DNA of 42,130 nt, from the NCBI GenBank assembly GCA_050741255.1, contig JBOIEQ010000019.1, forward strand, positions 1 through 42,130, written 5' to 3'. The notes below the pieces were generated by a model. That model was not told the origin of the DNA. It searched no databases and worked only from the letters and a program-made list of their open reading frames with translations. Of this stretch, positions 32,582-40,727 are shown in pieces; position 1 is the first letter of the stretch, and each line of letters opens with the position of its first letter. A program made the position numbers and the translations under genes. Source of the stretch: CAZXNF01 sp050741255. Lineage in GTDB: Bacteria; Pseudomonadota; Gammaproteobacteria; Burkholderiales; SG8-41.

Positions 32582-33043
32582 TTACAGGCCTTTCAGTCTT
32601 TCCAGCAGGTCCTTGCTTTCGGGGATGGTGCCCGGCGCGTACAGGTGTGAATGCCGGATGATGCCTTTTGCATCGACGAGGAACACCGAGCGGGCGTCCA
32701 TGCCGCGCTCCTCGTTGAACACCCCATACGCCTTGCCGACGACGCCATGCGGCCAGAAGTCGGACAACAGCGGGAACGGCAGGCCCCCTACCTTCTCCGC
32801 CCACGCCTTGAGGCTGGGCACTGGATCGGCGCTGATCTGGAGGATCTCCACATCGAGGGCTTTGAACTGGTCGAAGTTCTCACGGAACCCCGTCACTTGG
32901 TTGAGTCAGCCCCCGGTGAAGGCGAAAGGCAGAAAGGTCACCACGGTGCGGCGGCCCTGGTAGCCCCCGAGCGTAAGTGTTCCTCCCGCGTGCGAAGCGA
33001 GCGAGAAGTCCGGCGCAGGAACGCCGGGTTGCAATGCGGCCAT
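32582..33043 (-). CDS. AhpE/TSA-type peroxiredoxin, probable selenoprotein (in-frame TGA at the peroxidatic Cys)
   Basis: 153 residues when the TGA at 32908-32906 is read as selenocysteine (Sec46). ATG 33043 has AAGGAG at 7-base spacing. The N-terminus reads 'MAALQPGVPAPDFSLASHAG', then 'LGGYQGRRTVVTFLPFAFTG', Gly, TGA, 'LNQVTGFRENFDQFKALDVE'. 1-Cys peroxiredoxins of the AhpE group have 'FAFTG.C' there, so the TGA sits exactly at the peroxidatic Cys, giving TGGU. The remaining domain is complete: 'ILQISADPVPSLKAWAEKVG', 'FPLLSDFWPHGVVGKAYGVF', 'RSVFLVDAKGIIRHSHLY'. It should reduce peroxides with selenolate chemistry. The following stem-loop fits the SECIS pattern. It is the third gene behind an outer-membrane protein and dienelactone hydrolase; the terminator at 32536-32566 follows. 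Confidence 0.87.
32874..32898 (-). promoter_or_regulatory. SECIS-like stem-loop after the TGA of the peroxiredoxin gene
   Basis: On the minus strand, AAGT (32898-32895) pairs with ACTT (32877-32874) and, after a small internal loop, ACGG (32893-32890) pairs with CCGT (32885-32882). The apical loop is GGTT. The loop starts with G and lies 16 bases after the TGA, matching the usual bacterial SECIS rule (about 16-37 bases, G in the first two loop positions), and resembles the GGU of the E. coli fdhF element. Confidence 0.6.
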
Positions 33044-33093
33044 GGGAATTCTCCTTGGAAGGACGCGGTGCGGAGCCGCACCGCTCCCGTATG

Positions 33094-33792
33094 CTAGCGC
33101 AGCGCGGCGAGGATCGCGAGCGCCCGGCCCATCGAAAACGCGCGCGTTTTCGCGTCAAAAGCCTTGCCGCCGCCCGGCATCATGTAGCCGTGCTCGATGC
33201 CGGGGAAAATGTGCACCTCGACGTTCTTCATGCGCGCCGGCACCGCGCGGTACATCGCCTGCACTTCCGGCGGTGCCGCGTGGTCTTGGTCGCCCCAGAT
33301 GATGCAGACGGGCTTGGTCACGCCGTCGAGCGTTTTGATGAAGTCACCCAGCTGGGTGCCGTGGCAGGAGATCCCGGCGTCGTAACCCAGACGGCTGGGG
33401 CCGAGCAACGCGTAGGGGCCGCCGTAGCAGAAGCCCATCGCCGCCGCCCGGCCGTTGAACCGCGGCAGCGTACGCAGGTGCGCGAGCGTATCCGCCATGT
33501 CGGCTTCGCCCGCCTTGATCTTCTCCAGGCGCGGTTGGCCGCGCGGCGTGGTGCGCGCGTCGCCGCGCGCGAGCGGGCCGGGCACCGAGCGCGAGAACAG
33601 GTCCGGCGCCGCCGCGAGGTAGCCCGCCGCGGCGAACTCGTCCGCGATCCCGCGCAGGTCGGCGTCCACGCCGAAGATGGCCGAGGCGAGCACGATGGCC
33701 GGCGCCTTGCCCGTGCCGTCGGGGGTGACGATGTAGCAGTCGAAGCTTCCCGTGCCGCTGCTGGAAGCGAGCTTGATGTCCGCGCGGTGCAT
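33094..33792 (-). CDS. Dienelactone hydrolase family protein
   Basis: 232 residues from ATG 33792. The nucleophile elbow is 'AAMGFCYGGPYALL' with Cys122. Asp lies in 'IIWGDQDHAAPPEVQA' and His in 'FPGIEHGYMMPG', the Cys-Asp-His triad of dienelactone hydrolases. The Glu normally found in 'EIFG' is Ala here ('LASAIFGVD'), so activation of the Cys may differ. Classic DLH opens dienelactone in chlorocatechol degradation; most relatives have unknown esterase or lactonase roles. Its AAGGA ribosome site overlaps the stop of the upstream outer-membrane gene (7-base gap), and the peroxiredoxin gene follows after 50 bases. Confidence 0.92.
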   Translation of the reverse strand: MHRADIKLASSSGTGSFDCYIVTPDGTGKAPAIVLASAIFGVDADLRGIADEFAAAGYLAAAPDLFSRSVPGPLARGDARTTPRGQPRLEKIKAGEADMADTLAHLRTLPRFNGRAAAMGFCYGGPYALLGPSRLGYDAGISCHGTQLGDFIKTLDGVTKPVCIIWGDQDHAAPPEVQAMYRAVPARMKNVEVHIFPGIEHGYMMPGGGKAFDAKTRAFSMGRALAILAALR

Positions 33793-33799
33793 GGCGTCC

Positions 33800-34723
33800 T
33801 TAGTATTCCCAGCGCATGCCGAACAGAAACTCGTTCGCGCGGAGGTTGCCGGTGGCGGACGCCGTGGTGCCCGTGCCGTTGAAGTTGCCGGCCTGGTCGA
33901 AACCCGCGGGCTTCTTGAATTCGCCCATATCCGTGTAGCGGAACGCGATGTCGAGGATCAGTCCCTTGGCGAGCGAGTCGAGCGAGATCGCCGCGCCCAG
34001 CGTGCCCTGCCAGGCGGGGGAGGTGGTGGAACCGCCGCCGTTCAGCATGCCGGTACAGCAGGTGGGATCATTCCACTTCAGGGCTTTCATCTCGTTCCTG
34101 CTGGCGCCGAGCCCGAGACCGACATAGGGCTGGAACCAGCCGCCGATCTTGGTCGGGAAGTCGTAGAACCCGGAGACGATCATCGCGTTGGATGTGATCG
34201 GCGGATCGAAATACGTTCCCGCCGGATCCCAGCCCGACAGGTTGTAGCCGCCGCGGCGCTGGTAGCTCACGTCGGCCCGGAACGGGCCGAAGCGGTAGCC
34301 GGCGGAGAGGCCGAGCACGGCGGATGACCCCGCGCTGTTGAGGATGCCCCCGCAGCCGGTGGCCGTCGCGAACAGAAAGCAGTTCGCCGCGGCCGGATTG
34401 TCTTCCTGGAAATTGGCGTTGCGGGCGCGGGAATAGCCGAGCTGCGCGCCGACGTAGGGACCCCCAACGCTTGGTGCGGAGCGGCTGGCCGGGGGTGCGG
34501 AGGCGGCCGGGGCGTCAGCGGGCGGTACCGCGGGGCCCTTGGTGGCCGGCGGCAGCGGTGTCTTCACCGGTTGCGGGGTTTGCGCGGGTGCCTGCGGCAG
34601 GGGCGCCGCCGGCTCGCTCGTCATGGCCGCTTGTTGGGTCGGCTGCGCCATGCAGCCGGCCAGCCCGGCCAGCGAGAGCGCGCACATGACAGGGAACCAG
34701 ACTCTGGATGACGTGGACAGCAT
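33800..34723 (-). CDS. Outer-membrane beta-barrel protein with lipobox and Pro/Ala-rich linker
   Basis: 307 residues from ATG 34723 behind GGGAGG. The N-terminus 'VMCALSLAGLAGCMAQP' has a lipobox (LAGC, Cys24). Residues 25-86 are Pro/Ala/Ser-rich and low-complexity. From about residue 87 ('GGPYVGAQLGYSRARNANF') onward there are alternating strands: 'VLGLSAGYRFGPFRADVSY', 'FQPYVGLGLGASRNEMK', 'GLILDIAFRYTDMGEF'. The end 'RANEFLFGMRWEY' is the usual last strand with a terminal aromatic. This looks like an eight-strand OmpA/OmpW/P44-like barrel. Extracellular loops carry two Cys pairs ('NCFLFATATGCGG', 'TCCTG'). First gene of the operon with dienelactone hydrolase and peroxiredoxin. Confidence 0.82.
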   Translation of the reverse strand: MLSTSSRVWFPVMCALSLAGLAGCMAQPTQQAAMTSEPAAPLPQAPAQTPQPVKTPLPPATKGPAVPPADAPAASAPPASRSAPSVGGPYVGAQLGYSRARNANFQEDNPAAANCFLFATATGCGGILNSAGSSAVLGLSAGYRFGPFRADVSYQRRGGYNLSGWDPAGTYFDPPITSNAMIVSGFYDFPTKIGGWFQPYVGLGLGASRNEMKALKWNDPTCCTGMLNGGGSTTSPAWQGTLGAAISLDSLAKGLILDIAFRYTDMGEFKKPAGFDQAGNFNGTGTTASATGNLRANEFLFGMRWEY

Positions 34724-34963
34724 CGTTCCTCCCGGCGGTCTTGGCTGAGAATGATTTTTTCCGGATTCTGGGGCAAGCCTCAGGGAGTGACAACCGGTGT
34801 GTGCGCTCCCCGCCGCGGGCGCCGGTTCATGTGGATCGTGCGATAGCGCGTCCTTGCCATTGTCATGATTCGGTTTTACGCGGGTTGCGGGGGTGCGCAT
34901 TTCCTGCCGGCGGGGATACACTGGCTGCCCGCGCGCCTTCAGACCAACCCGGAACAGCCCCCC

Positions 34964-35356
34964 ATGACCGCCACCAGCCTCGCCTTCGACCACGTCCATG
35001 TCATAGCCAAGGACCCGCACGCTACCGCCGCCTGGTATGTCGACAAGCTCGGCGGCGCCATCACCAAAAGCGCCGTCTCGCACAACGCGCCGCAGATCTA
35101 CGTGTCCTTCGGCGGCGCGATGGTGATCGTGCGCGGTGAGCGCCCGGGCGAAAAGGCCGCCGACAAGCCCAGCCTCGAATGGGGCGTCGACCACTTCGGC
35201 ATGCAGGTGAAGGGCGACTTCGAAGCGTTCTGCACGGGACTGCGCGCCAAGGGCGTCGCCTTCAGCATGGAGCCGACCGACATCAACCCCAGCACGCGCA
35301 TCGCCTTCATCACCGCGCCCGACGGGGTGAGCGTGGAGCTGTTGAGCCGCAAATAG
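34964..35356 (+). CDS. VOC (glyoxalase/bleomycin-resistance) family protein
   Basis: 130 residues from ATG 34964; there is no strong ribosome site and the frame is open to 34865. 'LAFDHVHVIAKDPHATAAWY' has the first metal-type His, 'WGVDHFGMQVKGDFEAFCTG' the second, and the end 'RIAFITAPDGVSVELLSRK' the Glu of the family. It is a single vicinal-oxygen-chelate domain (two beta-alpha-beta-beta-beta modules) that would work as a dimer; function ranges from glyoxalase to ring-cleavage or isomerase. The 240-base gap to the divergent outer-membrane gene has no further recognisable element. Confidence 0.88.
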   Translation: MTATSLAFDHVHVIAKDPHATAAWYVDKLGGAITKSAVSHNAPQIYVSFGGAMVIVRGERPGEKAADKPSLEWGVDHFGMQVKGDFEAFCTGLRAKGVAFSMEPTDINPSTRIAFITAPDGVSVELLSRK

Positions 35357-35366
35357 AACCCGGCAG

Positions 35367-35388
35367 GGCGGGGCCGCAGGGCCCCGCC
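35367..35388. terminator. Hairpin between convergent genes
   Basis: GGCGGGGCC / GGCCCCGCC, a perfect 9-base stem with a 4-base loop (GCAG), sits between the VOC gene and the malic enzyme gene. No T-run follows, so it is a weaker candidate terminator. Confidence 0.45.
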
Positions 35389-35393
35389 GTCGC

Positions 35394-37055
35394 TCAGGCG
35401 TAGTTGGGAAACGCGGGGTCGTACATGTTCGACTCCGCATGCTTCAGCAGGTCCGCCGGCTCTTCCGTGCCGGCGAGGCCGCGCCGGTGCGCCGTTTTCG
35501 CAAGCCCCGCCGCGATGTGCGCGGAGACTTCCCGCACGCGGGTCAGGGAGGGATACAGGCTGCCCTGTGCGAGGTCCGATTCGGTGGTGAGGCTCGCCAG
35601 CGTGTGCGCCGAGCCCATGAACATCTCGGGCGTCAGCGTCTTGCAGCGGCTGATGATCGCGCCAAGGCCGATGCCCGGGAAGATGTAGGAGTTGTTGCCC
35701 TGGCGCGGCACGAAGGTTTTGCCGTCCAGCGCCACCGGATTGAAGGGGCTGCCGCACGCGAACAGTGCGCGTCCGCCGGTGTGGCGATAGGCCTCTTCCG
35801 CCGTGCATTCCGATTTGGAAGTCGGATTCGACAGCGCGAACACGATGGGCCGCGTGTTGATGCGGGCCATCTCCTCGAGTACCTCCCTGGTGAAAGTGCC
35901 GCCCACGGCGGCGACGCCGATGATCGCGGTCGGCTTCAGCGCGCGGATCGCGGACAGGAAATCGCTCGTGGTCGGATGTTCGTGCGCGAACGGCTTCTTG
36001 TGCTCCGTCAGGTCGGTGCGGCTTTTCACCACCAGCCCGCGCGAGTCCATCAGCCAGCAGCGCTGGCGCGCCTCGGCGGCCGGAAGGCCCTGCGCTTCGA
36101 CCGCCTCGCTGATCAGCGTCGCGATCCCGATCGCCGCCTCGCCCGCGCCGAGGAACAGCACGCGCTGGTCTTCGAGCTTCGCGCCGGTGATGCGCAGCGC
36201 CGAGAACAGGCCCGCCAGCGCGACGGCCGCCGTGCCCTGGATGTCGTCGTTGAACACGCACTGGCGATGTTCGTACTTCTCCAGTAGCCGGAACGCGTTC
36301 TGGTTGCCGAAGTCCTCGAACTGCACCAGCACGCCCGGGAACACCTCCAGCGCGGCCGTCATGAACTCGTCGATCAACGCATCGTAAGCCTCGCCGCGCA
36401 GGCGCCGCTGACGCAGGCCGATGTAGAACGGGTCGGAGAGCAGTTCCGCGTTATCCGTGCCGACGTCGATGGTCACCGGCAGGCATTGCTCGGGATGCAC
36501 GCCCGCGCAGGCCGAATACAGCGCAAGCTTGCCGATCGGGATGCCCATGCCGTTCGCGCCGAGGTCGCCGAGGCCCAGGATGCGCTCGCCGTCGGTGACG
36601 ACAATCAGTCCCGCCCGGTACGGCCAGTTGCGCAGCACTTCCTTCACGCGGCCGCGGTCGTTCGCGGTGATGAACATGCCGCGCGGGCGCTGGAAAATGA
36701 GGCTGAACTTCTGGCAGGCGAGGCCCACGCCGGGCGTGTAGATGATCGGCTGGATCTCGTCGATGTGGTCGATCACCACGCGGAAGAACAGCGCCTCGCT
36801 GCGGTCGTGCAGCGAGCGCAGGGCGATGAACTTCTCCAGCTCGTCGGGCAGGCGGCGCAGGGCGGCCATGAAGCGTTCCGCCTGTTCGTCCTGGGTGGAG
36901 ACGTGCGCGGGCAGCAGGCCGCGCAGGCCAAGGGCATCGCGCTCGGCTTCGGTGAAGGCGGTGCCCTTGGACAGCAGCGGGTCGCGCAGGAGATCCATGC
37001 CGCGCGGAAGCGCGCTCTGCGGCGCGGGATTTTTCTGTGATGCGGTTTTTGCCAC
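35394..37055 (-). CDS. maeA: NAD-dependent malic enzyme
   Basis: 553 residues with GTG start at 37055 (no nearby in-frame ATG upstream except inside the dinB leader). 'LLRDPLLSKGTAFTEAERD' is the typical N-region. 'IIYTPGVGLACQKFSLIFQ' holds the catalytic Tyr, and 'GLGDLGANGMGIPIGKLALY' the catalytic Lys. 'EDFGNQNAFRLLEKYEH' and 'VFNDDIQGTAAVALAGL' carry the metal-binding residues. The Rossmann loop is 'VLFLGAGEAAIGIATLI', and 'VFALSNPTSKSECTAEEAY' follows. It converts malate to pyruvate and CO2, feeding gluconeogenesis or acetyl-CoA supply. Length and motifs fit the large MaeA/SfcA class; the NAD preference is by family resemblance. It is divergent from dinB. Confidence 0.95.
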   Translation of the reverse strand: MAKTASQKNPAPQSALPRGMDLLRDPLLSKGTAFTEAERDALGLRGLLPAHVSTQDEQAERFMAALRRLPDELEKFIALRSLHDRSEALFFRVVIDHIDEIQPIIYTPGVGLACQKFSLIFQRPRGMFITANDRGRVKEVLRNWPYRAGLIVVTDGERILGLGDLGANGMGIPIGKLALYSACAGVHPEQCLPVTIDVGTDNAELLSDPFYIGLRQRRLRGEAYDALIDEFMTAALEVFPGVLVQFEDFGNQNAFRLLEKYEHRQCVFNDDIQGTAAVALAGLFSALRITGAKLEDQRVLFLGAGEAAIGIATLISEAVEAQGLPAAEARQRCWLMDSRGLVVKSRTDLTEHKKPFAHEHPTTSDFLSAIRALKPTAIIGVAAVGGTFTREVLEEMARINTRPIVFALSNPTSKSECTAEEAYRHTGGRALFACGSPFNPVALDGKTFVPRQGNNSYIFPGIGLGAIISRCKTLTPEMFMGSAHTLASLTTESDLAQGSLYPSLTRVREVSAHIAAGLAKTAHRRGLAGTEEPADLLKHAESNMYDPAFPNYA

Positions 37056-37188
37056 GGCGATTCTTTCGTTCGTAAACAGGGAAAAGGGCAGGATTTTATG
37101 CGATGCAGGCCCGGCGCGCGGTACTTCTGGTGTGCTGCAGTGCGATATGGCGGCGAGGCAGGGCGCGACCTTGATTACCATAGGCACC

Positions 37189-38364
37189 ATGACAGAGCGT
37201 TTCATCGCGCATCTCGACATGGACGCGTTCTATGCGTCCGTCGAACTGCTGCGTTACCCGGAACTGCGCGGCCGGCCCGCCGTCGTCGGCGGACGCCGGC
37301 GTCGTCCGGAGGGCGAAGATCCGGCCGCGTTTCCGCTGCTGCGCGACTACGTGGGCCGCGGCGTGATCACCACCGCCACCTATGAGGCCCGTGCGCTGGG
37401 CGTCCATTCCGGCATGGGGTTGATGAAAGCCGCGCGGCTGGCGCCCGAGGCGCTGCTGCTGCCCGCGGATTTCGACCAGTACCGGCATTACTCGCGCCTC
37501 TTCAAGGAGACCGTGCGCGCCCTGGCACCGCAGGTCGAGGACCGCGGCATCGACGAGATCTATATCGACCTCAGCGGATTGGTGGCCGCCGGCGATCCGG
37601 CGGAACCGTGGACGCGCGCCCGCGAGCTCGCCATCGCCATTCAGAACGCTGTCCGCGACGCCACCGGCCTGTCGTGTTCCATCGGCATCACGCCCAACAA
37701 GCTGCTGTCGAAGATCGCGTCCGAGCTCGACAAGCCCGGCGGCCTGACGCTGCTCGATGTCACGGACATTCCCGGCCGCATCTGGCCGCTGGCCGCGCGC
37801 AAGATCAACGGCATCGGCCCCAAGGCGGCCGCGCGGCTCGAAGCGCTCGGCATCCGAACGATCGGCGAACTGGCGGCGGCGGACCCGGCGTGGCTGGTCG
37901 AACAATTCGGTGCGAGCTATGGCGCGTGGCTGCACGCGGCGGCGCATGGGCGCGACGAGCGGCCGGTCGTCACGCACAGCGAACCCAAGTCGATCAGCCG
38001 AGAAACCACGTTCGACGCTGATCTTCATCCCGTGCGCGATCGCGAGCGGCTGTCGCGCATCTTCACCGACCTGTGCGTACGGCTGGCCGGCGACCTCGAG
38101 CGCAAGGGTTACGTCGGGAAGACGATCGGCCTCAAGCTGCGCTACGACAATTTCAAAACCGTTACCCGCGACCGCACCATCGAAACGCCGACGGGCGATG
38201 CGGCGGTGATCCGCCGCGCGGCGGGGGAGTGCCTGAAGCGCGTGCCGCTCGACCGGCGCATCCGGCTGCTGGGCGTGCGGATCGGGGCGCTGAGCAAACC
38301 GGGCGCGGCGCCGGCCAAACCGGCCCGGCCGCGCGCCGCGGAGAACGCGACGCTGTTCGACTAG
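37189..38364 (+). CDS. dinB: DNA polymerase IV (Y-family)
   Basis: 391 residues from ATG 37189, which begins right at the family N-terminus; ATG 37147 would add 14 residues. 'RFIAHLDMDAFYASVELLRY' has the first metal Asp, and 'DRGIDEIYIDLSG' (Asp122, Glu123) the second pair. 'SIGITPNKLLSKIASELDKP' and 'INGIGPKAAARLEALG' are the finger/palm and helix-hairpin-helix blocks. About 20 extra residues ('RRRRPEGEDPAAFPLL') sit after 'AVVGG' compared with E. coli. The C-terminus 'ENATLFD' is a probable sliding-clamp peptide. It performs error-prone translesion synthesis. No convincing LexA box is seen upstream. Its stop overlaps that of the convergent lyase gene by 4 bases. Confidence 0.96.
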   Translation: MTERFIAHLDMDAFYASVELLRYPELRGRPAVVGGRRRRPEGEDPAAFPLLRDYVGRGVITTATYEARALGVHSGMGLMKAARLAPEALLLPADFDQYRHYSRLFKETVRALAPQVEDRGIDEIYIDLSGLVAAGDPAEPWTRARELAIAIQNAVRDATGLSCSIGITPNKLLSKIASELDKPGGLTLLDVTDIPGRIWPLAARKINGIGPKAAARLEALGIRTIGELAAADPAWLVEQFGASYGAWLHAAAHGRDERPVVTHSEPKSISRETTFDADLHPVRDRERLSRIFTDLCVRLAGDLERKGYVGKTIGLKLRYDNFKTVTRDRTIETPTGDAAVIRRAAGECLKRVPLDRRIRLLGVRIGALSKPGAAPAKPARPRAAENATLFD

Positions 38365-39809
38365 ACACCTGCCGCCAGCGCGGCAAAGGCCTCATCGAGC
38401 GTAGCCATGGCGCGAACCAGGGCGTCGTTCCGCTCTTCCACCCACCCGCGATCCAGGTCCGCCTTCGCCTGCTCGTGCGCCAGCATCCGGTTCACCTCGG
38501 CGAGCTGCGGCCCGCCGATGCCCTTGCGGCCGAACACCATGTATTCGGCGCTGATGATTTCCCGGTAGGCCTGCTCCGTCAGCGGCAACACCTGTTTTGT
38601 TGCGGTCTCATAGAGACGCAGGACTTCCGCAAACGGGATGTCGTGCAGCTTGAGATCTCGCGAGCGGCCATAGTCCGTCAGTGCCGATGCGAAGTGATGA
38701 CCGATACGGAAGGGCACGTCTGCCCGCTGCAGCAGCGCGTCGGCGATCTCCGTCGTCGTCGAGTAGTCCGCGCGCACTTCGGCGAGTGCGCGCTCCGGAT
38801 GGACAACGATGCCGTCCAGGATCTGCTGGAAGAGCGTGAACACCTGCAGCGGCCGCGCGCCCGGCACCGGGTCGTAGCAGCGGTAGTCGAACATGCCGGT
38901 GCGCACGTTGTGCGCCATCAGGACCATGGTCTGCATGTCGCCCAGCATCAGGCTCGCCTGCGCGCGCAGTTGTTCCAGCGCCGCGGGATTGCGCTTCTGC
39001 GGCATGATGCTGCTGGTGCCCGTCAGCGCGCCGGTGGCGAGCAGCAGCCACGGCGCCGGCGCGTCGTACTGCGCGTGGAGGTCCTGTGCGAACTGTCCGA
39101 GCTGCACGGCCGCGATGGCCAGCGCACTCGCGACATCTAGGCTCGCGTCCACCGGCGCGAGGTGATTCGCGTCGTAGGCGTTCTCGACCAGTCCCTCGAA
39201 GCCCAGCAGCGCGGCCAGGCGTTCGCGGTCGAGCGGAAAGCTGGAGGTGGCGAGCGCGGCGGTGCCGAGCGGGCTCTGGTTGATGCGCCGATACGCCTGC
39301 TGCAGCCGCTCGCACTGGCGGTCCAGCGCCGCCGCCAGCGCGAGCAGGTAGTGCGCGAAGGTCGTCGGCTGCGCCTGCACGCCGTGGGTGTAGGCGGGGA
39401 TGATGGTTTCCATATGCCGGCCCGCCACGGCGAGCAGTTTCTCGCGCGCGGTCACCAGCGCCTCGTACTGCTGCAGCAGCCCGTCGCGCAGGTTCATGCG
39501 CGCGATGGTGCCGGCGATGTCCTGGCGGCTGCGGCCGCTGTGCAGCCGCGAGGCGTCCGGGCCGGCGGCGGCGATCAGCCGCGGTTCGTAGTCGAGATAA
39601 TCGGCGGAACGCTGCGGCGGCAACTGCCGGTCGTTTTCCATCACCTGCGCGATGCCCTGCGCGATCCGGCCGGCGAGCGGCCGCGGCACGATGCCCGTTT
39701 CGGCCAGCATCACGATCGACGCCTGGTTGATCCGGTCGAGGAACTCGACGGCGCGGCCGCCGCCGCGGAAGGCCTGGTTGATGTCGCCGGTGGTCACGGG
39801 GCTGCTCAT
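38361..39809 (-). CDS. Argininosuccinate lyase-like protein (fumarase superfamily)
   Basis: 482 residues from ATG 39809. 'RLHSGRSRQDIAGTIARMN' corresponds to the ArgH 'HTARSRND' block, 'AYTHGVQAQPTTFAHYL' to 'YTHLQRAQPV', and the signature loop is 'GTSSIMPQKRNPAALEQ' (264-280) with the catalytic Ser. The second half is shifted from real ArgH, and the HTARSRND Asn/Asp pair is changed, so arginine biosynthesis is doubtful. It is coupled (4-base ATGA overlap) to an AraC regulator that is divergent from an MFS transporter. Such a set is typical for uptake and cleavage of an aminocarboxylate or N-substituted aspartate. The real substrate is unknown. Confidence 0.87.
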   Translation of the reverse strand: MSSPVTTGDINQAFRGGGRAVEFLDRINQASIVMLAETGIVPRPLAGRIAQGIAQVMENDRQLPPQRSADYLDYEPRLIAAAGPDASRLHSGRSRQDIAGTIARMNLRDGLLQQYEALVTAREKLLAVAGRHMETIIPAYTHGVQAQPTTFAHYLLALAAALDRQCERLQQAYRRINQSPLGTAALATSSFPLDRERLAALLGFEGLVENAYDANHLAPVDASLDVASALAIAAVQLGQFAQDLHAQYDAPAPWLLLATGALTGTSSIMPQKRNPAALEQLRAQASLMLGDMQTMVLMAHNVRTGMFDYRCYDPVPGARPLQVFTLFQQILDGIVVHPERALAEVRADYSTTTEIADALLQRADVPFRIGHHFASALTDYGRSRDLKLHDIPFAEVLRLYETATKQVLPLTEQAYREIISAEYMVFGRKGIGGPQLAEVNRMLAHEQAKADLDRGWVEERNDALVRAMATLDEAFAALAAGV

Positions 39810-40663
39810 CGGAGGCTTCCTCCTCGGGACGCTGTCGCGGGGCGCCCATTGTCGCGCAGGATGAACGAGCGCGGCACCGTGCCGAGCGCGCGCCGGAACA
39901 TCGTCGAGAACGCGCTGGTGCTCTCGTAACCCAGATCCAGCGCCACGGCGGTCACCGACGCGCCGGCCGCCAGGCGGCGGATGGCCTCCAGCAGCCGCGC
40001 CTGCTGCTTCCAGCGCGCGAACGTGATGCCGGTCTCCTGCAGGAAGCGCCGGTACAGCGTGCGGGTACTCATGTTCAGGTCCGCCGCATCGTCCCCGCAC
40101 GGCCGGCGCGTGGCGAAACTGGCGGTCACGCGCTCACACAGCTGCGTGAGGTCGGCGCTCTCCGGCAGCGGCAGGTCGAGCGCGCACGCCGGCAGCCGCC
40201 GGATCTCCGCCATCAGCAGGCGCATCAGCAGGCCGTCCCCGCCGCGCGCGTCGTAGTCCGCGGGCAGCGTCGCTGCGCGCAGGATCAGCTCGCGCGCGAG
40301 CGGCGTGACGTCGAGCACCACGCAGGTGGCGGGCATGCCCGCGCTGTTGGCCGCATCCACGTACACGCTGCGCATCTCCACCGTGCCGCTCATCCGGAGT
40401 TCGTGCACGGTGTCGGCGGGGATCCACAGCGCACGGCTGGGCGGCACAATCCACGCGCGACGCGGCGTGCGCACGGCCATCGTGCCGGCCACGGCGAACA
40501 GGAACTGCGCGTGAGGATGAAAGTGCGGCGTGATGTGGTGGCCGCTCGCGTACGACACCTTGCGCGCCACCAGCCCGTGCGCGGGGCGGCGGGCCGAGGG
40601 CCGCTTCGGGGCTGCAAGATAGCTGCGCCGGCGGGGGCGGAGGGGCTTGGGGGGCTTGTCCAT
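39806..40663 (-). CDS. AraC-family transcriptional regulator
   Basis: 285 residues from ATG 40663; the longer frame upstream overlaps the divergent promoter. The N-terminal cupin reads 'SYASGHHITPHFHPHAQFLF', 'RAWIVPPSRALWIPADTVHE' and 'LRMSGTVEMRSVYVD'. The C-terminal double helix-turn-helix includes 'LNMSTRTLYRRFLQETGITF' and 'VTAVALDLGYESTSAFSTMF' then 'RRALGTVPRSF'. It is the NimR/YdeC-like (AraC with short cupin) type. It probably controls the divergent MFS transporter and the downstream lyase, with 64 bases between the divergent starts. Confidence 0.93.
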   Translation of the reverse strand: MDKPPKPLRPRRRSYLAAPKRPSARRPAHGLVARKVSYASGHHITPHFHPHAQFLFAVAGTMAVRTPRRAWIVPPSRALWIPADTVHELRMSGTVEMRSVYVDAANSAGMPATCVVLDVTPLARELILRAATLPADYDARGGDGLLMRLLMAEIRRLPACALDLPLPESADLTQLCERVTASFATRRPCGDDAADLNMSTRTLYRRFLQETGITFARWKQQARLLEAIRRLAAGASVTAVALDLGYESTSAFSTMFRRALGTVPRSFILRDNGRPATASRGGSLR

Positions 40664-40727
40664 TTTGAGCAAAAAGCGGGTAAAACGGCGAAAGACAGAC
40701 GATTGTAAGTCAAGCACAATCCCGCGC

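Noticed and set aside
32582..32896. Short peroxiredoxin fragment starting at GTG 32896
   Set aside because: It would lack the peroxidatic residue and the first strands; the N-terminal half is present in the same frame upstream with a strong ribosome site.
37127..37140. Possible LexA box before dinB (CTG-N8-CAG)
   Set aside because: The half-sites lack the flanking T/A of CTGT-N8-ACAG and the centre is GC-rich; not convincing as an SOS box.
38361..39809. Calling the lyase argH of arginine biosynthesis
   Set aside because: The HTARSRND and YTHLQRAQ blocks are altered and the context is AraC/MFS, so only the superfamily is claimed.
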